From Portibacter marinus (GTDB lineage Bacteria; Bacteroidota; Bacteroidia; Chitinophagales; Saprospiraceae): a DNA stretch of 64,000 nucleotides. Position 1 is the stretch's first letter. Every line of letters begins with the position of its first letter. Below, in pieces: positions 1 to 7,597 of the stretch. The translations under genes were made by a program, and so were the position numbers. Under the pieces are notes generated by a model. It searched no databases. It was not told the origin of the DNA and worked only from the letters and a program-made list of their open reading frames with translations. Where the stretch lies: assembly GCF_021533195.1 (NCBI RefSeq), contig NZ_JAJNKB010000010.1:62001-126000 (forward strand), in the 5' to 3' direction.

Positions 1-1
1 C

Positions 2-316
2 AATGACGCATTGATAGCGGAAAAATACCAAGGGATACGCCCAGCTCCAGGTTATCCCGCCTGTCCCGATCATACAGAAAAGCCTATCTTGTTTGATCTT
101 TTGAATGCGACTACTAATACCGGTATAATATTGACTGAATCCTATGCGATGTATCCAGCGGCATCGGTCAGTGGTTGGTTTTTTGCGCATCCCGAAGCCA
201 CTTATTTTGGAGTTGGAAACATAAATGAAGACCAGATAACCGATTATGCACGTAGAAAAGACATGTCTAAGAAAGAGATTGAAAAATGGCTGGCACCTAA
301 TTTGAATTATAAGTAG
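2..316 (+). CDS. metH: Methionine synthase MetH, C-terminal fragment (cut by window edge)
   Basis: This is the last ~104 codons of cobalamin-dependent methionine synthase, which methylates homocysteine using methyltetrahydrofolate. What is visible belongs to the C-terminal AdoMet-binding activation domain: the family block [16 protein letters not shown], then [16 protein letters not shown], a DYARRK stretch and the terminal WLAPNL. The frame is open to the left edge, so the gene begins outside the window and the TTG at 11 is only an internal leucine codon. It is a housekeeping gene and marks the chromosomal boundary of the glycan locus. Only 19 bp separate it from the Wzz-like gene, so read-through from metH is possible. 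Confidence 0.95.
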   Translation, partial: NDALIAEKYQGIRPAPGYPACPDHTEKPILFDLLNATTNTGIILTESYAMYPAASVSGWFFAHPEATYFGVGNINEDQITDYARRKDMSKKEIEKWLAPNLNYK

Positions 317-335
317 CTGCTTTTTATATAAAACT

Positions 336-1439
336 ATGGAAGAACATAAAAAAGGAAAAGATGACGAGATTTCGATCAAAGAAATCATTGTTAAAATCAA
401 AGAGTACTTCTGGGAAATCGTTAGAAAATGGTGGCTAATTTTGATGAGTTCGATTTTGTTTGCAATTGCACTTGGATGGAAGGCCAAGAGAGTTCCTGAA
501 ACTTATCCTGCCTACCTTTCTTTTATGATCAATTCAGAAAATCCAAACTCTCTTAGTTCTGTTTCCGGGCTCCTGGGAACATTTGGTCTGGGAGGTGCAA
601 GTACAAGTGAATACAACCTTGACAAAATGATCCAACTATTGAAATCAAGGAAGATAAGTGAAGAAGTCTTTTTTAGCCGCATTGAAGTAAACAACCATCA
701 GGATTATATAGCAAATCACCTGATCAATCATCTCGATACTATTGACAGGTGGGAGGCTAAAAAAAGCATGTTTAAATTTGGACCTTATGAGGATCCTATC
801 GCAGATTTTCGATTTGAGAGTGATTCTATTCCCGCCTTCGCTTATTTAGAAAACAAAGCACTTAAACGACTTTTCACGAAAGTGATTGGAAGTGGTGATG
901 TTCCTGGATTATTATCTGGAAGTTATGATGAAATAACCAACATATTGTATCTAAGTTTTACCTCTCAAGATGAACAGCTTTCAATTAAAGTTGTCAAAGA
1001 GTATTATGAAAATCTAGCTGAATTTTATACTTTTCAATCAGTTTCCAAACAATTACATACCTACAAATTAATTAAGCAAAAGAGTGATTCGTTAGCTACA
1101 CTATTAGCAACCAAAGAATATCAATATGCTGATGCAATACAATCTAATCAAAGAGTATTTGCAGAAACAGATCGTCTCAATGAAGCAAGATTGCGAAGAG
1201 AAGTGGAGAAACTCAATGTGATGTATCTAGAAGCTACGAAAAATTTAGAAGTGGCTGATTTTTCTCTTAAAAACAAAACCCCATTTATACAAACTATAGA
1301 TTTACCAATTAGCCCGATCGACTCAGAATATGAATCATTTCCATGGGCAGTCATTAGAGGACTTATTTTAGGTGGATTTATAGGTATTCTGTTTGTATCC
1401 CTGAGGAAATTATACATGGATATCATGAATTATTCATAA
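336..1439 (+). CDS. Wzz-type polysaccharide chain-length determinant
   Basis: A 367-residue inner-membrane protein with the Wzz/PCP layout: a short cytoplasmic N-terminus, a first membrane helix at about residues 32-48, a large periplasmic domain with a charged, probably coiled-coil stretch at about 240-310, and a second helix at about 338-356. Such proteins set the modal length of polymers made by the Wzx/Wzy route. There is no fused BY-kinase domain and no adjacent Wza, so it is closer to O-antigen-type Wzz (PCP-1) than to a capsule tyrosine autokinase. It lies directly after metH and ahead of the regulatory pair, and fits the Wzy polymerase at 30255. Family assignment is firm; the exact polymer is inferred. 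Confidence 0.85.
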   Translation: MEEHKKGKDDEISIKEIIVKIKEYFWEIVRKWWLILMSSILFAIALGWKAKRVPETYPAYLSFMINSENPNSLSSVSGLLGTFGLGGASTSEYNLDKMIQLLKSRKISEEVFFSRIEVNNHQDYIANHLINHLDTIDRWEAKKSMFKFGPYEDPIADFRFESDSIPAFAYLENKALKRLFTKVIGSGDVPGLLSGSYDEITNILYLSFTSQDEQLSIKVVKEYYENLAEFYTFQSVSKQLHTYKLIKQKSDSLATLLATKEYQYADAIQSNQRVFAETDRLNEARLRREVEKLNVMYLEATKNLEVADFSLKNKTPFIQTIDLPISPIDSEYESFPWAVIRGLILGGFIGILFVSLRKLYMDIMNYS

Positions 1440-1446
1440 TTTTCTA

Positions 1447-1454
1447 TACATTTG
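1447..1454 (+). promoter_or_regulatory. Candidate Bacteroidota -7 promoter element
   Basis: The word TACATTTG fits the Bacteroidota -7 consensus TAnnTTTG and lies 35 bp upstream of the winged-helix regulator, in the only spacer between the Wzz gene and the regulator/UpxY pair. I see no clear TTG-type -33 box at the expected distance, so the call rests on one half of the promoter. Confidence 0.35.
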
Positions 1455-1464
1455 TATCGTTATT

Positions 1465-1481
1465 GAGTAATATTTTTACTC
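1465..1481 (+). promoter_or_regulatory. Small palindrome between promoter and regulator start
   Basis: GAGTAA, a 5-nt spacer and TTACTC form a perfect 6-bp inverted repeat ending 8 bp before the ATG of the winged-helix gene and followed by a short T-rich run. It could be an operator for autoregulation by the downstream protein or a weak terminator of the Wzz gene. The stem is short and AT-rich, so chance is possible. Confidence 0.3.
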
Positions 1482-1488
1482 GTTTTCT

Positions 1489-2025
1489 ATGATAGAAACA
1501 CTCATATCATCAAAAACCCGAATTAAACTGCTGCTCAAATTCTTTTTGAACAGCAACACGAAAGCCTATCTGCGTGGCTTATCTAACGAATTTGGGGAGT
1601 CTTCAAACGCGATCAGGGTAGAACTTAACAGGCTGGAAGATGCCGGCATGTTGAAATCGACATCAGTAGGGAACAAGAAGTTCTTTTCTGCCAACACTTC
1701 ACATCCATTATTTGGAGAGGTACATAACATTCTGATGAAATATGTTGGATTTGATCAAATCATAGAAAGGGTGGTCAGTCGATTAGGAGAAGTGGATCAG
1801 GTCTATGTTACAGGAGATTTGTCCAGAGGAATGAATAGTGAAATTATAGACCTTTTATTTATTGGCAATATCGACAAAAACTATCTCATAGAATTAATAG
1901 AAAAAGCGGAAGAATTTATCTCCAAGAAAATTCGCTACATCACCTACTCCCGTGAGGAAGCCGATAAAATAGACTGGGAAAAATTTAAGCCAAAACCATT
2001 GTTGCTTTGGGCAATAGAGTCATGA
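1489..2025 (+). CDS. Winged-helix regulator with nucleotidyltransferase-like domain
   Basis: A 178-residue protein. The N-terminal ~75 residues form an ArsR/MarR-like winged helix: SSKTRIKLLLKFFLN, then a recognition region in SNAIRVELNRLEDAGML and a basic wing. Residues ~95-170 resemble a minimal nucleotidyltransferase fold, with DLSRGMNSEIIDLLFIG in place of the usual GSxxRG...DxDLL motif; the acidic pair is not clearly conserved, so catalysis is doubtful. Genes of this type commonly sit just upstream of UpxY/NusG antiterminators in Bacteroidota polysaccharide loci, as here, where the stop overlaps the next ATG. The likely role is control of the glycan locus. DNA binding is inferred from the fold; no target is known. 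Confidence 0.8.
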   Translation: MIETLISSKTRIKLLLKFFLNSNTKAYLRGLSNEFGESSNAIRVELNRLEDAGMLKSTSVGNKKFFSANTSHPLFGEVHNILMKYVGFDQIIERVVSRLGEVDQVYVTGDLSRGMNSEIIDLLFIGNIDKNYLIELIEKAEEFISKKIRYITYSREEADKIDWEKFKPKPLLLWAIES

Positions 2026-2591
2026 GTAGTGGATTAACAACATATCAACAAAAGGAAAATCGGCTCGATGAAAAGGAGTACCGTTGGTTTGTGATCTATA
2101 CCAAGTATAAGACGGAAAAATACGTGGTCGATAAGCTAAAAAGAAAAGGCATCAATGCCTATTTGCCTTTACTTAGGTATACGAAAAAATGGACCAGGAA
2201 AATCAAGCACTATGAGGTTCCATTGATCAATTGTTATGTTTTTGTCCATATTACCAAACAGGAATATGTCCAGGTTTTAGAAACTGAATATGTATCTGGA
2301 TTTTTGAAAAATCGGGGCAACCTGAATGAAGTAAGAGAGGAGGAAATCGAGATGATGAGAAAAATAGTGGGCGAAAAGAACGATGTTATAGGAGAAGCAA
2401 TTACATTCGAGCCCGGAAAACCTGTGGAGATTATATCCGGAAATTTAACCGGATTGAAAGGTAAGTTGCTAGAAAAACAGGGTAAAAAAGAATTTTTAGT
2501 TGAGTTGGATAGTGTGGGATGGCAATTTAGAATGGTTATTGAAGAAGGAAGTTTGAGAACACTCGGAATGAAAGAAAGTCATTTTACTTAA
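2022..2591 (+). CDS. UpxY-type NusG-like transcription antiterminator
   Basis: A 189-residue NusG paralogue. The N-terminal NGN domain is clear (YRWFVIYTKYKTEKYVVDKL, then LPLLRYTKKWTRK and PLINCYVFVHI). A C-terminal KOW region follows (PGKPVEIISGNLTGLKGKLL). Proteins of this kind load on RNA polymerase early in long polysaccharide operons and suppress premature termination, which suits the ~48 kb gene array that follows. I start it at ATG 2022, which overlaps the preceding TGA (ATGA); the in-frame TTG at 2007 would make a longer overlap and is less likely. Family is confident; the recognised leader sequence is not identified. Confidence 0.9.
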   Translation: MSSGLTTYQQKENRLDEKEYRWFVIYTKYKTEKYVVDKLKRKGINAYLPLLRYTKKWTRKIKHYEVPLINCYVFVHITKQEYVQVLETEYVSGFLKNRGNLNEVREEEIEMMRKIVGEKNDVIGEAITFEPGKPVEIISGNLTGLKGKLLEKQGKKEFLVELDSVGWQFRMVIEEGSLRTLGMKESHFT

Positions 2592-2618
2592 TATGACAAT
2601 GTAGTTTACTGAAGTTTA

Positions 2619-2638
2619 GAAGGAGGTTTGTGTCCTTC
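2619..2638 (+). terminator. Weak hairpin downstream of UpxY gene
   Basis: GAAGGA, an 8-nt loop and TCCTTC give a 6-bp stem followed by ATTTTACTT, 28 bp after the UpxY stop. It may be a weak terminator or pause in the leader of the long operon. The T-tract is interrupted, so the call is tentative. Confidence 0.3.
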
Positions 2639-2724
2639 ATTTTACTTGTTGGCGGAGTGTAGAAAGATAAAATAATGATTTTTTAGGAGAGAGTTGTTGC
2701 GACTTATCAAAGGCGAAGCCGTGC

Positions 2725-2794
2725 CGATTTACGATTTGCGATTTGCGATTTGCGATTTGCGATTTGCGATTTGCGATTTGCGATTTGCGATTTG
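2725..2794. repeat. Tandem heptamer repeat (CGATTTG, 10 units)
   Basis: One imperfect unit (CGATTTA, 2725-2731) is followed by nine perfect head-to-tail copies of CGATTTG (2732-2794). The tract ends 13 bp before the degenerate start of the four-helix-bundle pseudogene. A 7-bp unit is not a codon multiple and lies in noncoding DNA, so its copy number can change by slippage. The rest of 2592-3324 holds the UpxY-side hairpin, the pseudogene and a second period-7 tract; I see no other gene there. Confidence 0.95.
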
Positions 2795-2807
2795 CGGAAA
2801 ATAGCAT

Positions 2808-3171
2808 TTGAATAAAGAGCAATTAAAAAAACGATTTTTCAATTGGGTTATCAGTTTTAGATGTCCTGAAACAAGTACCTTTTAATGAAGAATCTAAAGT
2901 TTTCAAGAATCAACTTATACGATCTAGCACATCTTCTGCTGTCAATTATCGCTCTGCTTATCGTGCAAAATCTACAAAAGATATGATCAACAAGCTTAAA
3001 ATTGTTGAGGAGGAACTGGATGAGTCGTTATTTTGGTTAGAATTGATCCATAACAGGTTTCCAGATATAGAAACTAAGAAAGAGTCTATCGAAAACAATG
3101 TACTTCTTTCAATAATTGTGAAGTCTATCAAAACATTGAAATCCAAATTACCCGTAAATCTAAAATCGTAA
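2808..3171 (+). pseudogene. Four-helix-bundle protein (S23/IVS family), frameshifted
   Basis: The 3' frame encodes a near-complete S23-type four-helix-bundle protein: FSIGLSVLDVLKQVP, then SSTSSAVNYRSAYRAKSTKD, INKLKIVEEELDESLFWLEL and a C-terminal lysine-rich helix ending at TAA 3169-3171. The expected N-terminus, LNKEQLKKRF, is in another frame beginning at TTG 2808. The two join only if one extra base is removed around the A7 and T5 runs at 2825-2840; as written each frame stops (TAG 2859; TAA 2824). I therefore call it a frameshifted relic, though a start at ATG 2983 could give a 62-residue fragment. The family includes proteins encoded in 23S rRNA intervening sequences and the Avd accessory protein of retroelements; its function here is unknown. 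Confidence 0.75.
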
Positions 3172-3296
3172 TTCTCAAAATTCATAAAGCACCAAAAAAC
3201 ATGAAGAATTACCTATTTAACACATTCACTTTTTAACTTTTTTAACCCCTGTTTTAAAAAATGAAAAACCGAAAATATGACATCTCAAATAATGCA

Positions 3297-3324
3297 AACT
3301 TTCAACTTTAAACTCTAAACAACA
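3297..3324. repeat. Degenerate period-7 tract before ugd
   Basis: Four consecutive 7-bp units, AACTTTC, AACTTTA, AACTCTA and AACAACA, run directly into the ATG of ugd. The same AACTTTA-like period-7 pattern follows the other four-helix-bundle locus at 46949-46985. It occupies the place where the leader of the long operon would be expected. Confidence 0.7.
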
Positions 3325-4638
3325 ATGAAAATTTCTGTCATCGGCACAGGTTATGTAGGGCTCGTTTCAGGAACTTGCTTTGCAGATACCGGGAATGAAG
3401 TAGTGTGTGTAGACATCGATGAAAACAAAGTAAATCGAATGAGAAATGGTGAAGTCCCTATTTTCGAACCGGGACTAGAACTCTTATTCGAGAGAAATAC
3501 CAAACAAGGTAGACTTAGTTTCACGACATCACTTGAAGAAGGCATCAAAGATGCTGAAGTGATTTTCCTAGCTTTGCCTACGCCTCCTGGAGAAGATGGT
3601 AGCGCAGACCTAAAATACATTTTGGGGGTGGCAGAAGACCTCAGTAAAATCATAACTGATTACAAAGTTATCGTTGATAAAAGTACCGTTCCTGTTGGTA
3701 CTGCCGAAAAAGTTCATGCTGCATTGGCTAGCAATCTGGATGAATCTCTTTTTGACGTGGTTTCGAATCCGGAATTTCTTAGAGAAGGTGTTGCAGTCGA
3801 TGATTTTCTTAAACCTGACAGAGTAGTGATAGGAACATCTTCGGAAAGGGCGAAAAAAGTCATGGACAGGCTATATGCCCCTTTTTTGAGAACCGGAAAC
3901 CCCATATATTTTATGGATGAACGGTCGGCAGAAATGACCAAGTATGCTGCAAATAGCTATCTGGCTACCAGAATTAGCTTTATGAATGAAATTGCCAATC
4001 TATGTGAGGAGGTTGGCGCAGATGTAAATGCTGTGAGAAGAGGAATGGGCAGTGACACTAGAATAGGAAAGCGCTTTTTATTTCCTGGTGTGGGATTTGG
4101 TGGATCGTGTTTTCCCAAGGATGTCCTGGCATTAAGTAAGACAGCCAAAGATCATGATTATGAGTTTAAAATTCTGAATTCCGTTTTAGATGTCAATGCT
4201 GTTCAACGTGAGCGAATCGCAGACAAAATCATTAACCATTTTGAATCACTTGAAGGAAAGACCATTGGCATTTGGGGATTGGCATTTAAACCTAATACGG
4301 ATGATATCAGAGAAGCTCCTGCGCTTTACACAATTGACAAATTATTAGCAAAAAGAGCTAAAATCAAGGCTTTTGATCCAGAGGCTATGGATAACATTCG
4401 TGAAATCTACGGAGATAAATTGGAGCTCGTCAACGACCAATATGAAGCCATAATAGATGCAGATGCATTGGCCATTATGACAGAATGGAGTGTATTCAGA
4501 ACTCCAAGCTTCAAGACGATGAAAAAAGTAATGAAAAGACCTATTATTTTTGATGGTAGAAACCTCTATGATTTAGATGCGATGAATGAAGAAGGATTTC
4601 ATTATGAAAGTATCGGTCGAGCCAAAATAACCTCATGA
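3325..4638 (+). CDS. ugd: UDP-glucose 6-dehydrogenase
   Basis: Oxidises UDP-glucose with two NAD+ to UDP-glucuronate in the cytoplasm. The 437 residues match the family: an N-terminal Rossmann motif MKISVIGTGYVGLVSG, a substrate-loop region (NPEFLREGVAVDDFLKPDRV), the catalytic-cysteine block FGGSCFPKD with Cys262, and a C-terminal NAD/UDP domain starting near KTIGIWGLAFKPNTDD. It is the first intact gene of the plus-strand array and overlaps the next gene by 4 bp (ATGA). It supplies uronic acid donors. It might also stand in for the missing WbpA (UDP-GlcNAc 6-dehydrogenase), but the sequence looks like a standard Ugd, so that is only an inference. Confidence 0.95.
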   Translation: MKISVIGTGYVGLVSGTCFADTGNEVVCVDIDENKVNRMRNGEVPIFEPGLELLFERNTKQGRLSFTTSLEEGIKDAEVIFLALPTPPGEDGSADLKYILGVAEDLSKIITDYKVIVDKSTVPVGTAEKVHAALASNLDESLFDVVSNPEFLREGVAVDDFLKPDRVVIGTSSERAKKVMDRLYAPFLRTGNPIYFMDERSAEMTKYAANSYLATRISFMNEIANLCEEVGADVNAVRRGMGSDTRIGKRFLFPGVGFGGSCFPKDVLALSKTAKDHDYEFKILNSVLDVNAVQRERIADKIINHFESLEGKTIGIWGLAFKPNTDDIREAPALYTIDKLLAKRAKIKAFDPEAMDNIREIYGDKLELVNDQYEAIIDADALAIMTEWSVFRTPSFKTMKKVMKRPIIFDGRNLYDLDAMNEEGFHYESIGRAKITS

Positions 4639-4901
4639 ATAAGAAACATGAATACGTAGAAGAATCACATCTACGAAGTATTGTCAAAGGAATAACATGG
4701 AGGATCATCGCATCCACCACCATTCTTCTCATCACTTATTTCACTACGGGAGAAATGGATACCGCTGTTAAAGTAGCTAGTATAGAGTTTTTTATCAAAT
4801 TGCTTCTATACTATCTCCATGAAAGAGCGTGGCTAATGTTGCCAAGAGGAACATTGAGAAGATGGATTGGTGTAAAGAAGAAAAAATCTGAGCAAACATG
4901 A
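4635..4901 (+). CDS. DUF2061 small membrane protein
   Basis: An 88-residue protein of the DUF2061 type: an N-terminal segment SHLRSIVKGITWRIIASTT, two short hydrophobic helices (about residues 24-37 and 46-60) and the family-typical HERAWL motif followed by a basic tail. Its function is not established; homologues are often encoded beside or fused to sulfate-activation enzymes or sugar-nucleotide genes. It overlaps ugd by 4 bp and precedes the aminotransferase by 37 bp, so it is probably co-transcribed. In a locus with several sulfotransferases, a link to sulfate metabolism is possible but not shown. Confidence 0.8.
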   Translation: MNKKHEYVEESHLRSIVKGITWRIIASTTILLITYFTTGEMDTAVKVASIEFFIKLLLYYLHERAWLMLPRGTLRRWIGVKKKKSEQT

Positions 4902-4938
4902 AACTTTTGAGCTTCGTTCCAATAAAAACTAGACGGTT

Positions 4939-6027
4939 ATGAACATTGAAATGGTCGACTTGAAAGGTCAATATCTTAAAATTAAATCGGAAATCGACCA
5001 GGCAGTGCTCGATGTCATCAATTCCACCAGATTTATTAAAGGTCCTGTGGTCAACAGATTTGAGAAAAACCTGGCAGAATATCTCCATTGTAAACATGTG
5101 ATAGGCTGCGCCAATGGCACAGATGCCTTACAAGTAGCCATGATGGCACTGGAACTACAACCTGGTGATGAAGTGATTGTTCCGGCTTTCACTTATGTAG
5201 CAACAGCAGAGGTAATAGCACTTCTCGGACTCAAGCCCGTCATGGTAGATGTCAATTTGGACGATTTCAATATCAAAGTGGATGAACTGGAACAATACAT
5301 CACCGAAAAAACAAAGGCTATAGTTCCAGTGCACCTATTCGGGCAAAATGCAGATATGGACGCTATTATGGCTATTGCCGGAAAACATGGTCTATTTGTA
5401 ATTGAGGATGCTGCACAATCCATTGGATCAGAGTACAAAGGTAAAAAATCTGGAACCATAGGACACATTGGCTGTACCTCATTCTTTCCAAGCAAAAATC
5501 TGGGCTGTATGGGCGATGGTGGCGCCCTGTTTACCAACGATGACGAATTGGCACTAAAAATTAGAATGGTAGCCAACCATGGTCAATCCAAGCAGTATCA
5601 CCACGCGCGAATTGGAGTAAACTCCCGCCTGGACGCCATTCAAGCAGCTATTTTAGATATTAAACTTAAGTATCTAGATGACTATGCTGCAGCCAGGCGT
5701 GATGCAGCAGACCTGTACGATCGTCTTCTGAAAAACATTGACATAACTACACCGTACAGAAATCCGGATAGCACTCATGTTTTTCATCAATATACATTAA
5801 AATCAGATCACAGAGATCAACTTAAAGAGCATTTGAAGGAAGCTGGAGTTCCACACAATGTCTATTACCCTATTCCGCTGTATAAACAAGAAGCCTTTAA
5901 AAATTGGAACGAAAATTTATACCTGGAAAATACAGAGAAGCTATGTGAATCGGTCATTTCACTACCCATGCATACTGAATTGACTCAAAGTCAGCAAGAG
6001 TATATAATAAATCAGCTTTTATCTTAA
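4939..6027 (+). CDS. DegT/DnrJ/EryC1-family sugar aminotransferase (WbpE-like)
   Basis: A 362-residue PLP enzyme that transfers an amino group from glutamate to a keto-sugar nucleotide. Family marks are GCANGTDALQVAMMAL near the N-terminus, VIPAF..TYVATAEV, EDAAQSIGSEYKGKKSGTIG and the PLP lysine in FFPSKNLGCMGDGGA (Lys186), then NSRLDAIQAAIL. Such enzymes in this setting make UDP-2-acetamido-3-amino-2,3-dideoxy-glucuronate (the WbpE step). The other steps are represented by the WbpB-like oxidase (16034), WbpD-like acetyltransferase (13142) and epimerase (14994). Class is certain; substrate is inferred from context. The gene has higher GC than the glycosyltransferase genes further in. Confidence 0.9.
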   Translation: MNIEMVDLKGQYLKIKSEIDQAVLDVINSTRFIKGPVVNRFEKNLAEYLHCKHVIGCANGTDALQVAMMALELQPGDEVIVPAFTYVATAEVIALLGLKPVMVDVNLDDFNIKVDELEQYITEKTKAIVPVHLFGQNADMDAIMAIAGKHGLFVIEDAAQSIGSEYKGKKSGTIGHIGCTSFFPSKNLGCMGDGGALFTNDDELALKIRMVANHGQSKQYHHARIGVNSRLDAIQAAILDIKLKYLDDYAAARRDAADLYDRLLKNIDITTPYRNPDSTHVFHQYTLKSDHRDQLKEHLKEAGVPHNVYYPIPLYKQEAFKNWNENLYLENTEKLCESVISLPMHTELTQSQQEYIINQLLS

Positions 6028-6032
6028 CTTTG
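6025..6032 (+). promoter_or_regulatory. Bacteroidota-type -7 promoter element
   Basis: TAACTTTG matches TAnnTTTG exactly, followed by CCTCTCGCAAAAA, a context I recognise as typical of strong Bacteroidota promoters. It overlaps the stop of the aminotransferase and lies in one of the few real spacers of the array, ahead of the PLP-enzyme pair. A TTG-type -33 box is not obvious. Transcription would begin near 6038-6042. Confidence 0.45.
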
Positions 6033-6205
6033 CCTCTCGCAAAAAATGCCACTAAGTCATTAATACTGAAATAAATAGAAATCTGAAAGAGGAATTAAAG
6101 GCCCTCAATCACGAAAAACTAATTAGTGATGGGGGAGATGAACGTATCGATTTACTCGAAAACGGTAAACACAAATACCATATAGCACCTTGTGATTATC
6201 AAGGT

Positions 6206-7510
6206 ATGTTTAGCAGAGGGTCTTGTACTTGTTCGAATTTAAATCCACAATCCGGAGCACTCTTAGGACAGTTTTGTGATTATATCGAACAGGAAGATTA
6301 TTCGACGATCCGGAAAACACAAAGCACTCGACTGAAAGAACTCTTAAATTTTAAAGGCCAGGATGCTTTTGATGTGGTTTTCGCTCCTTCAGGAAGTGAT
6401 CTGGCTTATCTACCTTCTATTATTTCTGAGATTTTACAACCCGGTAAAGAGCAATTGGTTTTGTTGACTTGTCCAGAAGAATTAGGTTCAGGTTCACAAA
6501 TGGCATTTTTAGGCAAATATTTTGGAGACAAGAACCAATTTGGAGAGCCCGTTGAGAAAGGAGAAGATATCAATCCTCATTACAACATCAGTTTGAGCCG
6601 ATTCACAGCACGTACGAAGGAGGGACATATTATCGACCATGCATCAAACATAAAACAGGAAATCGATAAGCACCCGAAAATGGCTAAAATTGGTGCGCTG
6701 GTCATCGGTAGTAAATCCGGAATTGAGGACGATATTAGCCTGATCCCCAAGATCGATAATAATGTCATGTGGGTGGTAGATTTGTGCCAGTTCAGGAACT
6801 CCAAGAAATTGGTAAATGAACTTTTGGACATGAATTGCATGGTCATGATTACTGGGTCCAAATTTTATATGGCACCACCGTTTTGTGGAGTGATGTTGAT
6901 TCCCAAAGCATATGCACGACTTGTTCAGCGATGTACCGTCGATCCCGAACTGGTGAAGGGCTTTGACAGGATATTCTCCTATTATGACTTTCCCGAAGCG
7001 TATGAAAATTTACGAAAATTTTTCCCTAAAAAAGAGAATCCCGGATTGACTTTAAGGTGGGAAATAGCGATCGACGAGATGGAGCGTTTTAATGCTATTC
7101 CAGTAGATGAGGTCAATAGCTTGCTTTATCGATGGAATGACATTGTCAATGAAGAAATAAAAGCAAGTAAGCATTTTGAGCTAATGCCCCATCAGGATCA
7201 GACCAATTCTACCATCATATCATTTAAAGTACGCCACCCTGACGGCGGGTATCTGGAATATGATGAACTCAGAAAGTTTTTCAAGTTTGTAGTGGAGCAG
7301 GATCATCACTGTTTTGATCGGTTCCATAAAGTGTTTTTTGGTCAGCCTGTCAGGTATGGTCACGGAGCCTTTATCAGACTAGCGCTGGGCAGTAACAATA
7401 TCTTTAACTTACTGAAGAGGTCCAAAGACGAACGATTTAAAAATGACCGAATTTTAGTCGATTTATTAGATCGCAAGGTTATAGAATTTGTGAATCGTGG
7501 GCATTCTTAG
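6206..7510 (+). CDS. Fold-type I PLP-dependent enzyme of unknown substrate
   Basis: At least 434 residues with aminotransferase class V-like features: APSGSDLAYL as the cofactor phosphate loop, an Asp in VVDLCQF (residue 192) to pair with the pyridine nitrogen, and the Schiff-base lysine in TGSKFYMAPPFCG (Lys219). I do not recognise the specific family. ATG 6206 is the first conventional start, but the frame stays open and protein-like for 50 codons upstream (ending in HIAPCDYQG) back to a TAA at 6053, so the true N-terminus is probably longer and may use ATT 6059. It is followed 87 bp later by a fold-type III PLP decarboxylase; together they may make an amine or amino acid for glycan decoration. 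Confidence 0.75.
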   Translation: MFSRGSCTCSNLNPQSGALLGQFCDYIEQEDYSTIRKTQSTRLKELLNFKGQDAFDVVFAPSGSDLAYLPSIISEILQPGKEQLVLLTCPEELGSGSQMAFLGKYFGDKNQFGEPVEKGEDINPHYNISLSRFTARTKEGHIIDHASNIKQEIDKHPKMAKIGALVIGSKSGIEDDISLIPKIDNNVMWVVDLCQFRNSKKLVNELLDMNCMVMITGSKFYMAPPFCGVMLIPKAYARLVQRCTVDPELVKGFDRIFSYYDFPEAYENLRKFFPKKENPGLTLRWEIAIDEMERFNAIPVDEVNSLLYRWNDIVNEEIKASKHFELMPHQDQTNSTIISFKVRHPDGGYLEYDELRKFFKFVVEQDHHCFDRFHKVFFGQPVRYGHGAFIRLALGSNNIFNLLKRSKDERFKNDRILVDLLDRKVIEFVNRGHS

Positions 7511-7597
7511 ATTAGATTGTGCAAAACTTTGCTAAAGGTTGATTTTGACGCACAAAGTGTGGAGCACTGATCAATGACAAATCCCATCTTATAGATT

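Noticed and set aside
2725-2794. Possible CRISPR array
   Set aside because: Units are 7 bp head-to-tail without spacers; this is a simple tandem repeat and there are no cas genes in the window.
2637-2822. Minus-strand open frame with a repetitive NRKSQIA pattern
   Set aside because: The repetition is only the translation of the noncoding heptamer array; no family features, no plausible neighbours.
5193-5576. 127-codon open frame antisense to the WbpE-like aminotransferase
   Set aside because: Shadow of a conserved PLP-enzyme frame; no start context or homology pattern.
7517-7555. Possible terminator (TTGTGC ... GCACAA) between the two PLP genes
   Set aside because: 6-bp stem with a 27-nt loop and no T-tract; too weak to call.
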